This document shows, one piece after another, positions 6,418 to 14,759 of a stretch of DNA of 20,542 nucleotides. Position numbers and translations under genes: made by a program. Origin of the DNA: Deltaproteobacteria bacterium (GTDB lineage: Bacteria; Desulfobacterota_B; Binatia; UBA9968). The stretch's first letter is position 1. Each line of letters starts with the position of its first letter. The DNA lies in contig JACPSF010000133.1 of assembly GCA_016193385.1 (NCBI GenBank), forward strand, positions 1-20,542, given 5' to 3'. Below the pieces are notes generated by a model. The model was not told where the DNA came from and did no database searches. It saw only the letters and a program-made list of their open reading frames with translations.

Positions 6418-7806
6418 ATGTTGAGCCCTATTCTTATTATTTCAGATTCGGCAGAATACCAGCCATTATTCATTGCCCTCAACGATCTTGGCCTACGCAC
6501 GGAGCAGATTTCCTCTGGAAACCTGGCTCTCGTTGCGGAGGGGGAAAAAAGATTTTCGGCGATAGTGATCGATTGGGGTCTCGCGGTCCCCAGGCGCCTC
6601 GAAATCCTAAAGCAGCTTCGAAGGGTGTGGCCCGATCTCCCGGTGGTGGCGCTGGCTAGGAACGGTAGCTCTCCGCGTCGCCGTAAAAGTCAGAGCGGAA
6701 ATCTCGTAGAGCATCTCTCATTGACGGGGAATGAAAAGGAAGACCTGGCCCTGCTCCTCGAGAGCCTGCGCCGGGTTGTTCCCGACCTGCGAACAGAGGT
6801 CGCCACCTTAAGCGACCTTCTTTTTATCAAGACGCCCAGCAACAAGATGGGCGAGATTCTTACCCTCATCGATATCATGAAGGATGAATCCGGCAGTGTT
6901 CTCATTCAGGGGGAAACGGGCACCGGAAAAGAAGTGATCGCCAAGCTGCTTCACTATTCGGGGAGGCGCCACGCCGCGCCGTTCGTGGCCATCAACTGCG
7001 CCGCGATTCCGGAGACCCTCCTCGAGAGCGAGCTATTCGGACACGAGAAGGGATCGTTTACGGGGGCTACGGAGAGGAGGATCGGCAAATTCGAGCTGGC
7101 GCACAACGGGACCGCCTTTCTAGATGAAATTGGTGACATGCCCTTGCCCACCCAGGCGAAGATCTTACGGGTCTTGGAGACGGGGGAGATCGAGCGCGTG
7201 GGGGGCCACCAAAAGATCCAGGTCGATGTGCGGATCCTGGCGGCCACCAATAAGAAGATTTTGCAACAAATAGAAAGGGGGCTCTTCCGCCAAGATCTCT
7301 ATTACCGGATCAACACTTTCACCCTTAATCTCCCGCCCCTGCGCGACCGGCCGGAAGACGTGCTGCCGTTGGCCCAGCATTTTCTCGATCGGCACGCGCG
7401 CAGAAGGGGCGGGCCCAAGAAGCGTCTTTCGGCCGAGGCGGAACAACTGCTCTTGCGTCACGATTGGCCGGGCAACGTGCGCGAGCTGCGCAATGCGACG
7501 GAGCGCGCCCTCGTCTTGGCGGCTGGACCCATGATCGGACCGGAAGCCTTTCCCGATGAGATACGGGAAAAAGCGCCCCCAACATCTCTACCATCGGTTC
7601 AAGCGTATCCAGTCGCCCGCGTAGAAAAGGCCGCTGCCCCGATCCTTCCCTTGAAAGAGCTCGAGCGCAAGGCGATCATCGACGCCCTTGCCCTCCTCGA
7701 GAACAACGCCACGAAGGCGGCAAGACACCTGAGCATCTCCAAAGCCACGCTCTTTCGCAAGCTCAAACAGTACGGTATCGTCAGGCAACCCGCCATACGA
7801 AACTGA
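6418..7806 (+). CDS. Sigma-54-dependent response regulator, NtrC family
   Basis: A 462-aa activator with three domains. Residues 1-120 are a receiver domain with phospho-acceptor D52 (IVIDW), but the acidic pair is reduced to S9-D10 and the usual K of the C-terminal K-P motif is absent (EHLSLTG). Residues 135-375 are the AAA+ ATPase: Walker A GETGTGKE (165-172), the sigma-54 contact loop GSFTGA (212-217), Walker B FLDEIGD (234-240) and the sensor region RQDLYYRIN. Residues 410-455 are a Fis-type helix-turn-helix (NNATKAARHLSISKATLFRKLK). It hydrolyses ATP to remodel sigma-54 holoenzyme at -24/-12 promoters. The sensor histidine kinase converges from the opposite strand 58 bp downstream and is the likely partner. 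No clear sigma-54 promoter was seen in the window, so the targets are unknown. Confidence 0.93.
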   Translation: MLSPILIISDSAEYQPLFIALNDLGLRTEQISSGNLALVAEGEKRFSAIVIDWGLAVPRRLEILKQLRRVWPDLPVVALARNGSSPRRRKSQSGNLVEHLSLTGNEKEDLALLLESLRRVVPDLRTEVATLSDLLFIKTPSNKMGEILTLIDIMKDESGSVLIQGETGTGKEVIAKLLHYSGRRHAAPFVAINCAAIPETLLESELFGHEKGSFTGATERRIGKFELAHNGTAFLDEIGDMPLPTQAKILRVLETGEIERVGGHQKIQVDVRILAATNKKILQQIERGLFRQDLYYRINTFTLNLPPLRDRPEDVLPLAQHFLDRHARRRGGPKKRLSAEAEQLLLRHDWPGNVRELRNATERALVLAAGPMIGPEAFPDEIREKAPPTSLPSVQAYPVARVEKAAAPILPLKELERKAIIDALALLENNATKAARHLSISKATLFRKLKQYGIVRQPAIRN

Positions 7807-7823
7807 GCATTATCTACGCTGCG

Positions 7824-7839
7824 AAAAACCGCCTGGCGG
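7824..7839 (-). terminator. Intrinsic terminator candidate after the histidine kinase
   Basis: On the minus strand a CCGC/GCGG stem with a 3-nt loop is followed at once by TTTTT (7828-7824). It lies about 26 nt past the kinase stop at 7865. The stem is only 4 bp with a tight loop, so moderate to weak. Confidence 0.4.
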
Positions 7840-7864
7840 GCAACTTCGGCAGAGGCGCAAATTG

Positions 7865-10336
7865 TCAAGGAATGAATTGGCGGAACGGATCGAGGCGGGG
7901 CGATGGCTGGACGACTGTCTCGAAAGGCAGGGTGACGGTAAAGGTTGAACCCTTGCCTGGTTCGGTCTCCACGTCCACCTCCCCCCCCAGCATCTCGCTG
8001 TATTTCTTCACGATATAAAGCCCCAACCCCAAGCCCCCATGCGGTCTGGTCCCGGAGCTATCTACCTGTCGGAACAGGTCAAAAACCATCGGCAGCCATT
8101 CCGGCGGGATGCCTTTTCCCGTATCCGCCACCTTAAACTCGACCTTTTTCGTCTCTGGAAAGCATCGGGCCGATATAGTGACTTGACCTTTGTCCGTAAA
8201 TTCGATGGCATTATTGATGAGGTTCTGCAGAATGTGCTTGAGCTTTACCCTATCCGTCCTCATGGTGAGCAGCTCGCCAGGGGTGTCCCAAACGAGAGTG
8301 AGTTCTTTCCCTAAAGGCGCATCGTACAGAGCCTTGAGTTCCTCGAGGAGACTCTTGAAGCTGATCTCGCGGCAGTCCACTTCGACGCCGCCCGCCTCGA
8401 TGCTGGTCGCCTCCAATATGGTGTTGATCATTCGGAGCAGCTCGCTCGATTGGGTCATCAACTTTTCCAGGGCTTCTTCCTGGCGCGGGTTGAGCTCACC
8501 CAGTGTCCTTTCCCTTATCATGCCCGTATAGCCCATAATGGCGGAAAGCGGCGTCCTAAGCTCATGCGAGATAACGCTAAGGAACTCTTCCTTTACCCGG
8601 TTGGATTTGGCCAGCTCATCTGCGAGCTTTGTCATTCCTTCTTGGATCTGTGAGTCGTGAAGGGCTGTAGCCGCTTGTTCCGCTACCGTGGCGAGCACCC
8701 TGATCTCCTCGTCACTGAATTCGTGCTCCTCCTTGGTGAAAAACTCCAGCACGCCGACGTCCATCTTGGCCACTAGGGGAACACCCAAATAAGACATCAG
8801 CCCGTATTTGCGCACAAATTCCTGATCCTCCGCCCGCGGATCGCCCTGGAGATTAGGAATGGCGAGAGGGGTTCCGGTCTCGACCGCCGCCCGCGCCAGG
8901 CTATGCGCTGACTGCCAGCCATTAGGCTTGCCGCCGTTGAGATTGCGACAAGCTAAGGCTGCGAACGCTTTCGTCTCGCGATGGATGACTCGGACCGTCG
9001 AAGCGGCTCCCGGCGGCGAAAAGGGAGCGATCTTGCTGAGCAAAGCAGCCGCAGCGGCGCGCGGCTCCGAACTCGCTCTCATGGCCGCGTTGATCTCGTC
9101 CAGTACCCGCTTTTTCTCCTGATCGAATTGAACCGTTTCCTTCTCGGCGGGAAGGGCAGGCTCCCGCCCCAAGCGATCCCGCAAGCGGCGAAGCTCTTGT
9201 AGCTCCTCCGGCGAGATCTCCAGCTGGCTTGATCGCGTGGAGGCCTTCCTCTCCTCTAACTTCGCCAGGGCCTGATCGATCTCGTCTTCCGGGACGCCCA
9301 GATTGACGAGCCTCACTCGCAAGCGATCGCCGAGCCTCTCTCGGGCCTCCTTGCCGCGGAGAAATCTCGCGCCAATCCTTGCCAGGGCCTTTCCATCTCC
9401 GCCGCTTTCCTGAAAAGCCTTGACCACTAGCTCCAACTTGATGGCGTCCGCGGATTGTTCCAACGACTGCGCCAGCTCTTCTGCCGATGCCCTGAACTCG
9501 ACCGGAACCTCGGGACTCACCACAGCCTTCCTGAACTCCCGAGCAAGCCGGCTCACTGGCGCGGAAAAGTCCCTACCCTCCCGGATAAAAGGTTGAGCCA
9601 GACGCCGCTCTAGAAAACCGGCCACGCCTGATACGATACGCTTCAACCCCTCCAAGCTCTCAGCCCGAACCAGCATTTGCTGAGCCACCGCATCCGGCTT
9701 TTTCTCCAGCTCGAAGGAAAGCCGCTCGACATCGATTTCGATGTCTCCCTCGCTCCCTTTTGAACAGTGTTCGATAACATCCTCCATGCGTTCTATCCTG
9801 CGAGCCTGCTCAGCCGGAGTTTCTTCCCTCGTCCCCTTCTCCCCCGGCCTAACCTCACCTTTCCTTACGACCTCCTCTTCTTCCCTGACCAGCTTAAAGA
9901 GGGTCGTCCCCAGACGGATATGCTCGAAACCGGCCCGTTCGAACGCGCTCTTGAATCCCCCCACGCTTTCGAGCGTTTTCGGCGGCGCAGACATGAGCTT
10001 GCAGAGCGAGCTCAGCCCCGCTTCGCCGACACCCCGCTCAAAGGTCAAGCTCTCGATCTGCAGCCGCTGGCATTCCCGCAGGACCTCCGCCACACCGGCT
10101 TTTTTGCTGTCCATGAACTGATCGTTGACGACCATCCGTCCCTCGACAAAACCTAAGGTGAGGTTGGTCTCCGCTTGGAGCAGAGTGTTGAGGACAGTCA
10201 TGGCATTTTGTACCGCAAGCTGCGCCGCGGGGTGTTTTTCCGGGTAGAGACGATACCGGTCGAGGAGCAGGGCGAGGTGTTTAACGACCTCGGCATAATG
10301 GATGTCTTTTTCGTGGACTTCCATTTTAAAAAGCAC
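7865..10336 (-). CDS. Soluble GAF-domain sensor histidine kinase
   Basis: An 823-aa kinase without transmembrane segments, hence a cytoplasmic sensor. Residues 1-155 form a helical N-terminal region (DRYRLYPEKHPAAQLAVQNAMTVL and similar) seen in delta-type signalling proteins. Residues 155-400 are charged and probably helical or HEAT-like. A GAF sensory domain spans about 405-560. HisKA follows, with phospho-acceptor H591 in SHELRTPL, and the ATP-binding domain has the N box (NLINNA, 706-711), DTGKG (738-742) and GLGLGLYIV (768-776). The start is GTG 10336, with ATG 10324 as an alternative; a promoter at 10402-10373 serves either. It converges with the NtrC-type regulator, the obvious phosphotransfer partner, and starts 83 bp after the ABC permease stop. 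The ligand of the GAF domain is unknown. Confidence 0.92.
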   Translation of the reverse strand: MLFKMEVHEKDIHYAEVVKHLALLLDRYRLYPEKHPAAQLAVQNAMTVLNTLLQAETNLTLGFVEGRMVVNDQFMDSKKAGVAEVLRECQRLQIESLTFERGVGEAGLSSLCKLMSAPPKTLESVGGFKSAFERAGFEHIRLGTTLFKLVREEEEVVRKGEVRPGEKGTREETPAEQARRIERMEDVIEHCSKGSEGDIEIDVERLSFELEKKPDAVAQQMLVRAESLEGLKRIVSGVAGFLERRLAQPFIREGRDFSAPVSRLAREFRKAVVSPEVPVEFRASAEELAQSLEQSADAIKLELVVKAFQESGGDGKALARIGARFLRGKEARERLGDRLRVRLVNLGVPEDEIDQALAKLEERKASTRSSQLEISPEELQELRRLRDRLGREPALPAEKETVQFDQEKKRVLDEINAAMRASSEPRAAAAALLSKIAPFSPPGAASTVRVIHRETKAFAALACRNLNGGKPNGWQSAHSLARAAVETGTPLAIPNLQGDPRAEDQEFVRKYGLMSYLGVPLVAKMDVGVLEFFTKEEHEFSDEEIRVLATVAEQAATALHDSQIQEGMTKLADELAKSNRVKEEFLSVISHELRTPLSAIMGYTGMIRERTLGELNPRQEEALEKLMTQSSELLRMINTILEATSIEAGGVEVDCREISFKSLLEELKALYDAPLGKELTLVWDTPGELLTMRTDRVKLKHILQNLINNAIEFTDKGQVTISARCFPETKKVEFKVADTGKGIPPEWLPMVFDLFRQVDSSGTRPHGGLGLGLYIVKKYSEMLGGEVDVETEPGKGSTFTVTLPFETVVQPSPRLDPFRQFIP

Positions 10337-10372
10337 GGCGCCTACAACTCAGCGCGCGAGGAACAGGCAATG

Positions 10373-10402
10373 ATTATCGCAAATCCTTATAGAAAAGGTC
10401 AA
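10373..10402 (-). promoter_or_regulatory. Sigma-70 promoter of the histidine kinase gene
   Basis: On the minus strand TTGACC (10402-10397), an 18-bp spacer, then GATAAT (10378-10373). Each hexamer matches consensus at five of six positions. Predicted start of transcription is near 10366, about 30 nt before GTG 10336. It lies between the permease stop (10420) and the kinase, so the kinase can be transcribed independently of the selenoprotein operon. Confidence 0.6.
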
Positions 10403-10419
10403 GATGGGCGAGCCGCTGC

Positions 10420-12168
10420 CTACTGAAGGAAATAACGCTTCCCTATCAGACGCTGAACGCCGAGCACGACGGCGGTCATAAAGATGATAGCCACCATCCC
10501 ATAGGCGGCAGTCTTCGCCGACTCCCCCGCCGTCCAGATCTGGTACGCCACCACGGAATAAGGTTCGACGCCAAATGACGTGAGGAGCAATGAGGCGGGA
10601 AGCTCGCGGAAGGCCCGCAGGAAAACATAAATCATCCCCGCCGTCAGCGTCGGCGCCAACAAAGGTAGCGAAATCGTCCGCAGGCATTTGCCCCAGCCCG
10701 AACCCGAGAGATAGGCGGCTTCTTCCAGTTCGGGATGCAACTGGGTAAAGCCCGAGTAGGCCAGCCGAACTCCGTAGGGGATGAACCTGGTTACGTAGGC
10801 AATAATAAGAATCCATAAGGTGCCATAGATCGGCAGGGGCAAGGCCAGATAGAGCCACATGAGGCTCAGACCTGTTACCAGTCCCGGTATGGCGATGGGC
10901 ATAAACGCCAAAAAGTCCAGGATGTTACCGAATCGCGACCGGGATCGAATCACCACCCAGCCCACGACCATGGCGAGCAACATAACGACGATTCCGGTGG
11001 TGACGCCGAGGACGGTGCTGTTGAGAAAGCCCCTGAGCACCATCGGATCCACCAGCAGCGTCTGGTACCACGTCCACGAGAGGTTCCTGAGCCCAGCTAG
11101 CGACGGCACTTGGAGGTAGCGGCTAAAGGACGTCCAAAGCAGCACGAAGATCGGCAGACCGACGATAACGGCGAGAACCGAGGAAAGACAAACCGTCAAG
11201 GGTAAACGCGCCCGCCCCAAGCGCGTAAGCGAGGGCCGGTAACCCCTCCCCCGGATGATCACGTAACGCTCCGTATGGTAGGTCAGGCGGCGGTAGATCA
11301 CGGTCAGCGCCACCGTGATCCCTAGAAGCATCACGGCGTAAACACTGGCGGCATGGATGTCGCTCGGCACGCGGGTCGTGGCCAGATAAATTTCGCTGGC
11401 GAAGACGTTGATCCCGGCCGGCAGTCCGACAAAAATCGGCACGGTGACGTCCTCGATGGACGCCACGAAGCTGATCAGAAAAGTTGCGGCCAGGGCCGGC
11501 AAAATGAGCGGTAGGGTGATCGTTCTCACGACCGTCGCGGGACCGGCCCGAGACATGGCGGCAGCCTCCTCAAGGCTGGGGTCCATGGCCACGAACGCCG
11601 GCCAAAGCCAAAGAAATACGAGGGGAACGTCGATGACGCCACGTACCCAGATGATCCCGGATAGGGTGAAGACGTCGAATGGGGCACTCTCCAGGCCGAA
11701 CAGGCTTTGAAGGATGCGATTGATCAAACCGACGTTGGCGTCCAGAAGCAAAATCCACCCGACGGAGATAAGCACGGTTGGCATGAACAGGGGAAACAGG
11801 GCCAGGAAAGTGAAGAGACCTTTGCTGGGAAGGTCGGTTCTTTGGACCAGCCAGGCGATGGCCGCTCCGATGACAAAAGAGATCACAGAGGAGCCCGCGG
11901 CATAAACAAATGAATACCACATCAGGCGGTAGCTCCGCGGGTCGGTGACGACCTCCGCGTATTTTCCGGCGGAAAGGCTCCCCGGCTGCCCCGGCATGGC
12001 AGTGGAGAACGAACCGTAGATCAGAAAGAACATGGGCACGGCCACCAGGTAGATCAGCAAAGCGCTGGAAAAGAAGATTGCAACAACGCGCCAGATGTCG
12101 ACCCGCGCCGAGAGAAAAGGGAGATGCGAGCTGGTCCTGAGTGCCTGCAAGAGCGGCTTAGAAAACAA
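10420..12168 (-). CDS. ABC transporter permease, FbpB/SfuB-type with two fused domains
   Basis: A 582-aa inner-membrane permease built from two tandem BPD_transp_1 domains, the organisation of FbpB/SfuB-like and related importers. Each half carries an EAA loop that docks the ATPase: EEAAAMSRAG...LPLILP near residues 200-224 and EEAAYLSGSG...LPLLAP near 482-506. About twelve hydrophobic segments are apparent. The start is TTG 12168, supported by AGGAG at 12182-12178 (9 nt spacing). It overlaps the end of the GrdE-like gene by 11 bp, so it is cotranscribed and coupled. The ATPase and binding protein lie upstream in the same operon, separated from it by the two Grd-like genes. The transported substrate is unknown; the iron annotation usually given to this fold is questionable here. 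Confidence 0.92.
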   Translation of the reverse strand: MFSKPLLQALRTSSHLPFLSARVDIWRVVAIFFSSALLIYLVAVPMFFLIYGSFSTAMPGQPGSLSAGKYAEVVTDPRSYRLMWYSFVYAAGSSVISFVIGAAIAWLVQRTDLPSKGLFTFLALFPLFMPTVLISVGWILLLDANVGLINRILQSLFGLESAPFDVFTLSGIIWVRGVIDVPLVFLWLWPAFVAMDPSLEEAAAMSRAGPATVVRTITLPLILPALAATFLISFVASIEDVTVPIFVGLPAGINVFASEIYLATTRVPSDIHAASVYAVMLLGITVALTVIYRRLTYHTERYVIIRGRGYRPSLTRLGRARLPLTVCLSSVLAVIVGLPIFVLLWTSFSRYLQVPSLAGLRNLSWTWYQTLLVDPMVLRGFLNSTVLGVTTGIVVMLLAMVVGWVVIRSRSRFGNILDFLAFMPIAIPGLVTGLSLMWLYLALPLPIYGTLWILIIAYVTRFIPYGVRLAYSGFTQLHPELEEAAYLSGSGWGKCLRTISLPLLAPTLTAGMIYVFLRAFRELPASLLLTSFGVEPYSVVAYQIWTAGESAKTAAYGMVAIIFMTAVVLGVQRLIGKRYFLQ

Positions 12169-13423
12169 TCGCGCGCACTCCTGTTCCGCCCATCATGTCG
12201 ATCAAACCCGGGACCTGCGCCGCCGGGATCGTGAAAGGCCCGCAGGGGTCGTCGGAAGAGCGACCGAAACGAGAGCCGCCAAGCACCCGCGGCACCCTCC
12301 CCAACGCAACCGGCGCTGTCAGATTTCCCAAGCTGATAAGGGCATCCGCTTCCTTGACCGTCGTGACCAAGGGATACATGTCACCCTGCTCGCCGGCGAT
12401 CTCGCACACAGCGGCGACCGTCCGCATGCCGAGCGCCTCACAGGCCTCCACCGCCTGCATCACGTCGACGTCCGCTTGGCCCCCTCCGTCTTTGCTGATC
12501 ACCACACCGTCACACCGAAGCACGTCACGGGCAATACAGGCTGCCAGCCAAGCGACCGACGCCTTGGATCTGAGATCGGGGGCGTGCGGAGCCAAGATCA
12601 AACCGGGACACGCGTGATCCTTCCCGTTCTCCGCGGCAAGCTCGTATGCGATCGCGTTGTTGGCAAGTTCGTAGGTGGAATTGCGAACCGGTCGGGTATA
12701 ACCGTTATCGACCACGGCGCCGTCGAGCAGATGGGTGACGGGAATGACAGTGGGGGCAATCCCAGTCGAATCCCGCCCGTAAAGAAATTTTTGTCGACCA
12801 AAGCCGTGAGAGTACAGATAGCAAAGGTAGCCGATTCGAGGGTGGCCAGAGCTATCTCCCGGACATCTTAGCTCGATCATTTCTGCCGGCTCCACCCCAA
12901 GGGTGGCGCGTGCCAAGGCCACGGCTGCGCGACAGCCCGTAACGTAAACGGCGCGGGTGAATTCCTCTACCCTGACGCCAGCCTTCGGATGGGGCGAGAC
13001 AATGAGATTCCAACTCTCCGCAAAGCGGGAACGAAGCGTTTGTTCCGGCTCACAGGAAACTGTCGTGTCCTCGGCGCCCTCCACCAAGGCAGTCGTCATG
13101 ACGGTCATACCCGAGAGGACGTTGGTCCAGCCGGAACCGATCGGGAAAGGCGCAGTCCCCAGGCCAGGGTAATAGTCGGGCGGGCTCAGACGCGGTTTGA
13201 TTCTGGGCTCGATGACATCGATGATGTTGATGATTCGCGCTGGCTCATCGGGCGCGACGAGATCGATATCGATGGTATCAAAGTACCTGGCGTCCAACAG
13301 CTCTCGCCTGAGGGGCTCCGCCGCGATGGTAAGCCGACCATCCAGATAGCGCTCTTCGGAGCCGAAGGATACCTCGGTGATTGGATATCGCCGCATCTGT
13401 AAGGTTTCGTTTTCCCGCTTCAT
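12158..13423 (-). CDS. GrdE-like glycine/sarcosine/betaine reductase component B subunit
   Basis: A 421-aa homologue of GrdE (also GrdG/GrdI), the non-selenium subunit of reductase component B that normally carries a substrate-binding pyruvoyl group. Family landmarks: an N-terminal strand followed by LDGRLTIA, then IDIDLVAPDEPARIINIIDVIEPRIK, LLDGAVVDNG, NSTYELANNAI and a C-terminal GVVISKDGGGQADVD. Starts considered: TTG 13459, ATG 13423, ATG 13396. I chose 13423, which lies 10 nt after the GrdB stop at 13434; no strong ribosome binding site was found for any. In clostridial GrdE the pyruvoyl comes from a cysteine after Asn near residue 242. Here the aligned D-N pair (239-240) is followed by Gly241, so pyruvoyl formation seems impossible. 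It most likely forms a complex with the selenoprotein encoded just upstream. Confidence 0.85.
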   Translation of the reverse strand: MKRENETLQMRRYPITEVSFGSEERYLDGRLTIAAEPLRRELLDARYFDTIDIDLVAPDEPARIINIIDVIEPRIKPRLSPPDYYPGLGTAPFPIGSGWTNVLSGMTVMTTALVEGAEDTTVSCEPEQTLRSRFAESWNLIVSPHPKAGVRVEEFTRAVYVTGCRAAVALARATLGVEPAEMIELRCPGDSSGHPRIGYLCYLYSHGFGRQKFLYGRDSTGIAPTVIPVTHLLDGAVVDNGYTRPVRNSTYELANNAIAYELAAENGKDHACPGLILAPHAPDLRSKASVAWLAACIARDVLRCDGVVISKDGGGQADVDVMQAVEACEALGMRTVAAVCEIAGEQGDMYPLVTTVKEADALISLGNLTAPVALGRVPRVLGGSRFGRSSDDPCGPFTIPAAQVPGLIDMMGGTGVRAIVF

Positions 13424-13433
13424 CGCATGCGCA

Positions 13434-14726
13434 TCATGCCTGCGCCACCGCTTGTTCAAGCAAGCGCAGCGCGCGCTCGGTCAACTCCTGGCGCAAGACC
13501 TTCTCTTCGCCGCGCGGGAGCTTGGGATTTCCCAGAAGGTGCGGGATAGCCACTCCCGGAAAGGTGCGGTTCACGTACATCGTTTGGGCTACGGTCTGCA
13601 GATTGGTGATCAGAACCGCAGGAATGCCGCTCCGCTCCAGGGCGTTGGCGAGCGCTGACCCGCAGCGCGAGCACGTCCCTCAGGTAGAGGTGATCAGGGC
13701 GCCTCCCACTCCCGCCCTTTTAAGCTCCGGACCAACCTCCTCGGCCATTCGCTCGAGGAGCCGGGGATCGGTGCCGTTGCCCGTCGTCGCATAAAGCGTC
13801 GAGTGGACGCCCGCGAGGTTACCCGCCCGGATCAGGGATCGAATCGCATCCAGAGGCACGATTCTATTAGGATCCTCATTCACATAAGCCGTGTAATACC
13901 CGCTGTGAAAGGCCTCGAACTCTTCCGCCTTTAACTCCTCGAGTCCCTCGATAGAGTAGCGCCCGTAGGAGGTTGCCGCATGGGACCGAAGCCGGTCGGG
14001 ATTGCCCTTGGGGACCAGGCCTCCGGTCGTAAAGAGCGCGATGACGGCTCGAGACAGATCCGAAACGGGCGGCGCCGGCGGGACGCGTCCGAACTCGGGC
14101 AAGGGGATCTCCGTCACAAACGGTTCTCCCGAAAGCTTCGCGCGCAACATGGCGAGGGCACGCTTCGCCCCGGACTCTTCCGCCAAGGCGTTTCGACGAA
14201 ACCCTTGCGGGAGGTAGCCCTCCACGCCGGGTGGGCCCAAACTCTCTCCCCGGGCAAGCTTCATGCCGATTACAGCCATCTTGGCCAAGGCTTGCTTCAT
14301 GGAGACGGCGGACGCTCCGGTCGGAACGATGAGAACCTCGCGCTTGTAGGTGGCAACGGCAGGATTATCCGGCGCCAATCCGGTCACGGACGCGAGCCCC
14401 AACTCCCGCTTGGCCGCATCGCAGAGATGAGCGCAAGCAAGCCCGTAGCGGCCCGCTGCGAATGCCGGCCCCGCGATGAGCAGGTTCGCCTCCACCTCCC
14501 GCACCATTCCCAGAAGCGCGGCGAGGGATTCTTCTTGCCGATCCGTAAAGCAGTTGTCGCCGCAGATAATCGTCCGCACGATCTTCCCTGCCGTGCCGAG
14601 ATATCCTTGCAGCGTCTCACCGGGTCCCAAGGCTTTATCGACGGCCCGGGGCTCCAAATCAGCCCCGGCTTCCCCGCCCAAACCGGCAAAAAACTGATTC
14701 AGGTAATGTACAACTCTCAATTCCAC
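13434..14726 (-). CDS. GrdB-like selenoprotein; in-frame TGA at 13680-13682 read as selenocysteine
   Basis: A 430-aa homologue of the selenoprotein B subunit of glycine/sarcosine/betaine reductase (GrdB/GrdF/GrdH). The first 348 codons read from GTG 14726: LRVVHYLNQFFAGLGGE, ICGDNCF, AGPAFAAGRYGLAC, VPKGNPDRL, NEDPNRIVPLD, GNGTDP, ALITST. A TGA then falls exactly where GrdB has selenocysteine. Reading through gives Sec349-G-T-C-S-R-C-G and 81 residues in all, with AIPHLLGNPKLP near the end and a TGA at 13434-13436. The U-x2-C-x2-C motif (Sec349, C352, C355) is diagnostic. Length matches clostridial GrdB (about 435). A SECIS-like hairpin follows the UGA. In known systems the selenol attacks the substrate's alpha carbon in reductive C-N cleavage. 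Here it is embedded in an ABC import operon. Standard gene callers would truncate it at residue 348. Confidence 0.93.
13652..13682 (-). promoter_or_regulatory. Bacterial SECIS-like element with the UGA selenocysteine codon
   Basis: In the mRNA, UGA (13682-13680) is followed after 11 nt by GCGCUG, loop CGGGU, CAGCGC (13668-13652): a perfect 6-bp stem with a 5-nt loop. The loop begins 17 nt after the UGA and has G at its second position with a GGU run, as in the SelB-binding apical loop of E. coli fdhF, where GGU lies at nearly the same distance. It lies wholly within the coding sequence, as bacterial SECIS elements do. SelB recognition is inferred. Confidence 0.75.
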
Positions 14727-14759
14727 GGACCACGCTGCCGCAACGGCATCCTTTATCTG

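Noticed and set aside
10337..10419. Kinase as the sixth gene of the selenoprotein/ABC operon
   Set aside because: A near-consensus sigma-70 promoter lies in the gap, so it is better treated as a separate unit, although read-through cannot be excluded.
10349..10858. 169-aa minus-strand ORF
   Set aside because: Out-of-frame shadow of the ABC permease and over the kinase promoter.
12095..12871. 258-aa plus-strand ORF
   Set aside because: Antisense shadow of the GrdE-like and permease genes with no recognisable protein features.
13456..13674. 72-aa minus-strand ORF in the gap after the TGA
   Set aside because: It is in a different frame from the GrdB C-terminus, which explains this region completely.
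13680..14726. ORF ending at TGA 13680 taken as a complete 348-aa gene
   Set aside because: The frame continues with the diagnostic Sec-x2-C-x2-C motif and the rest of GrdB; the TGA is read as selenocysteine.
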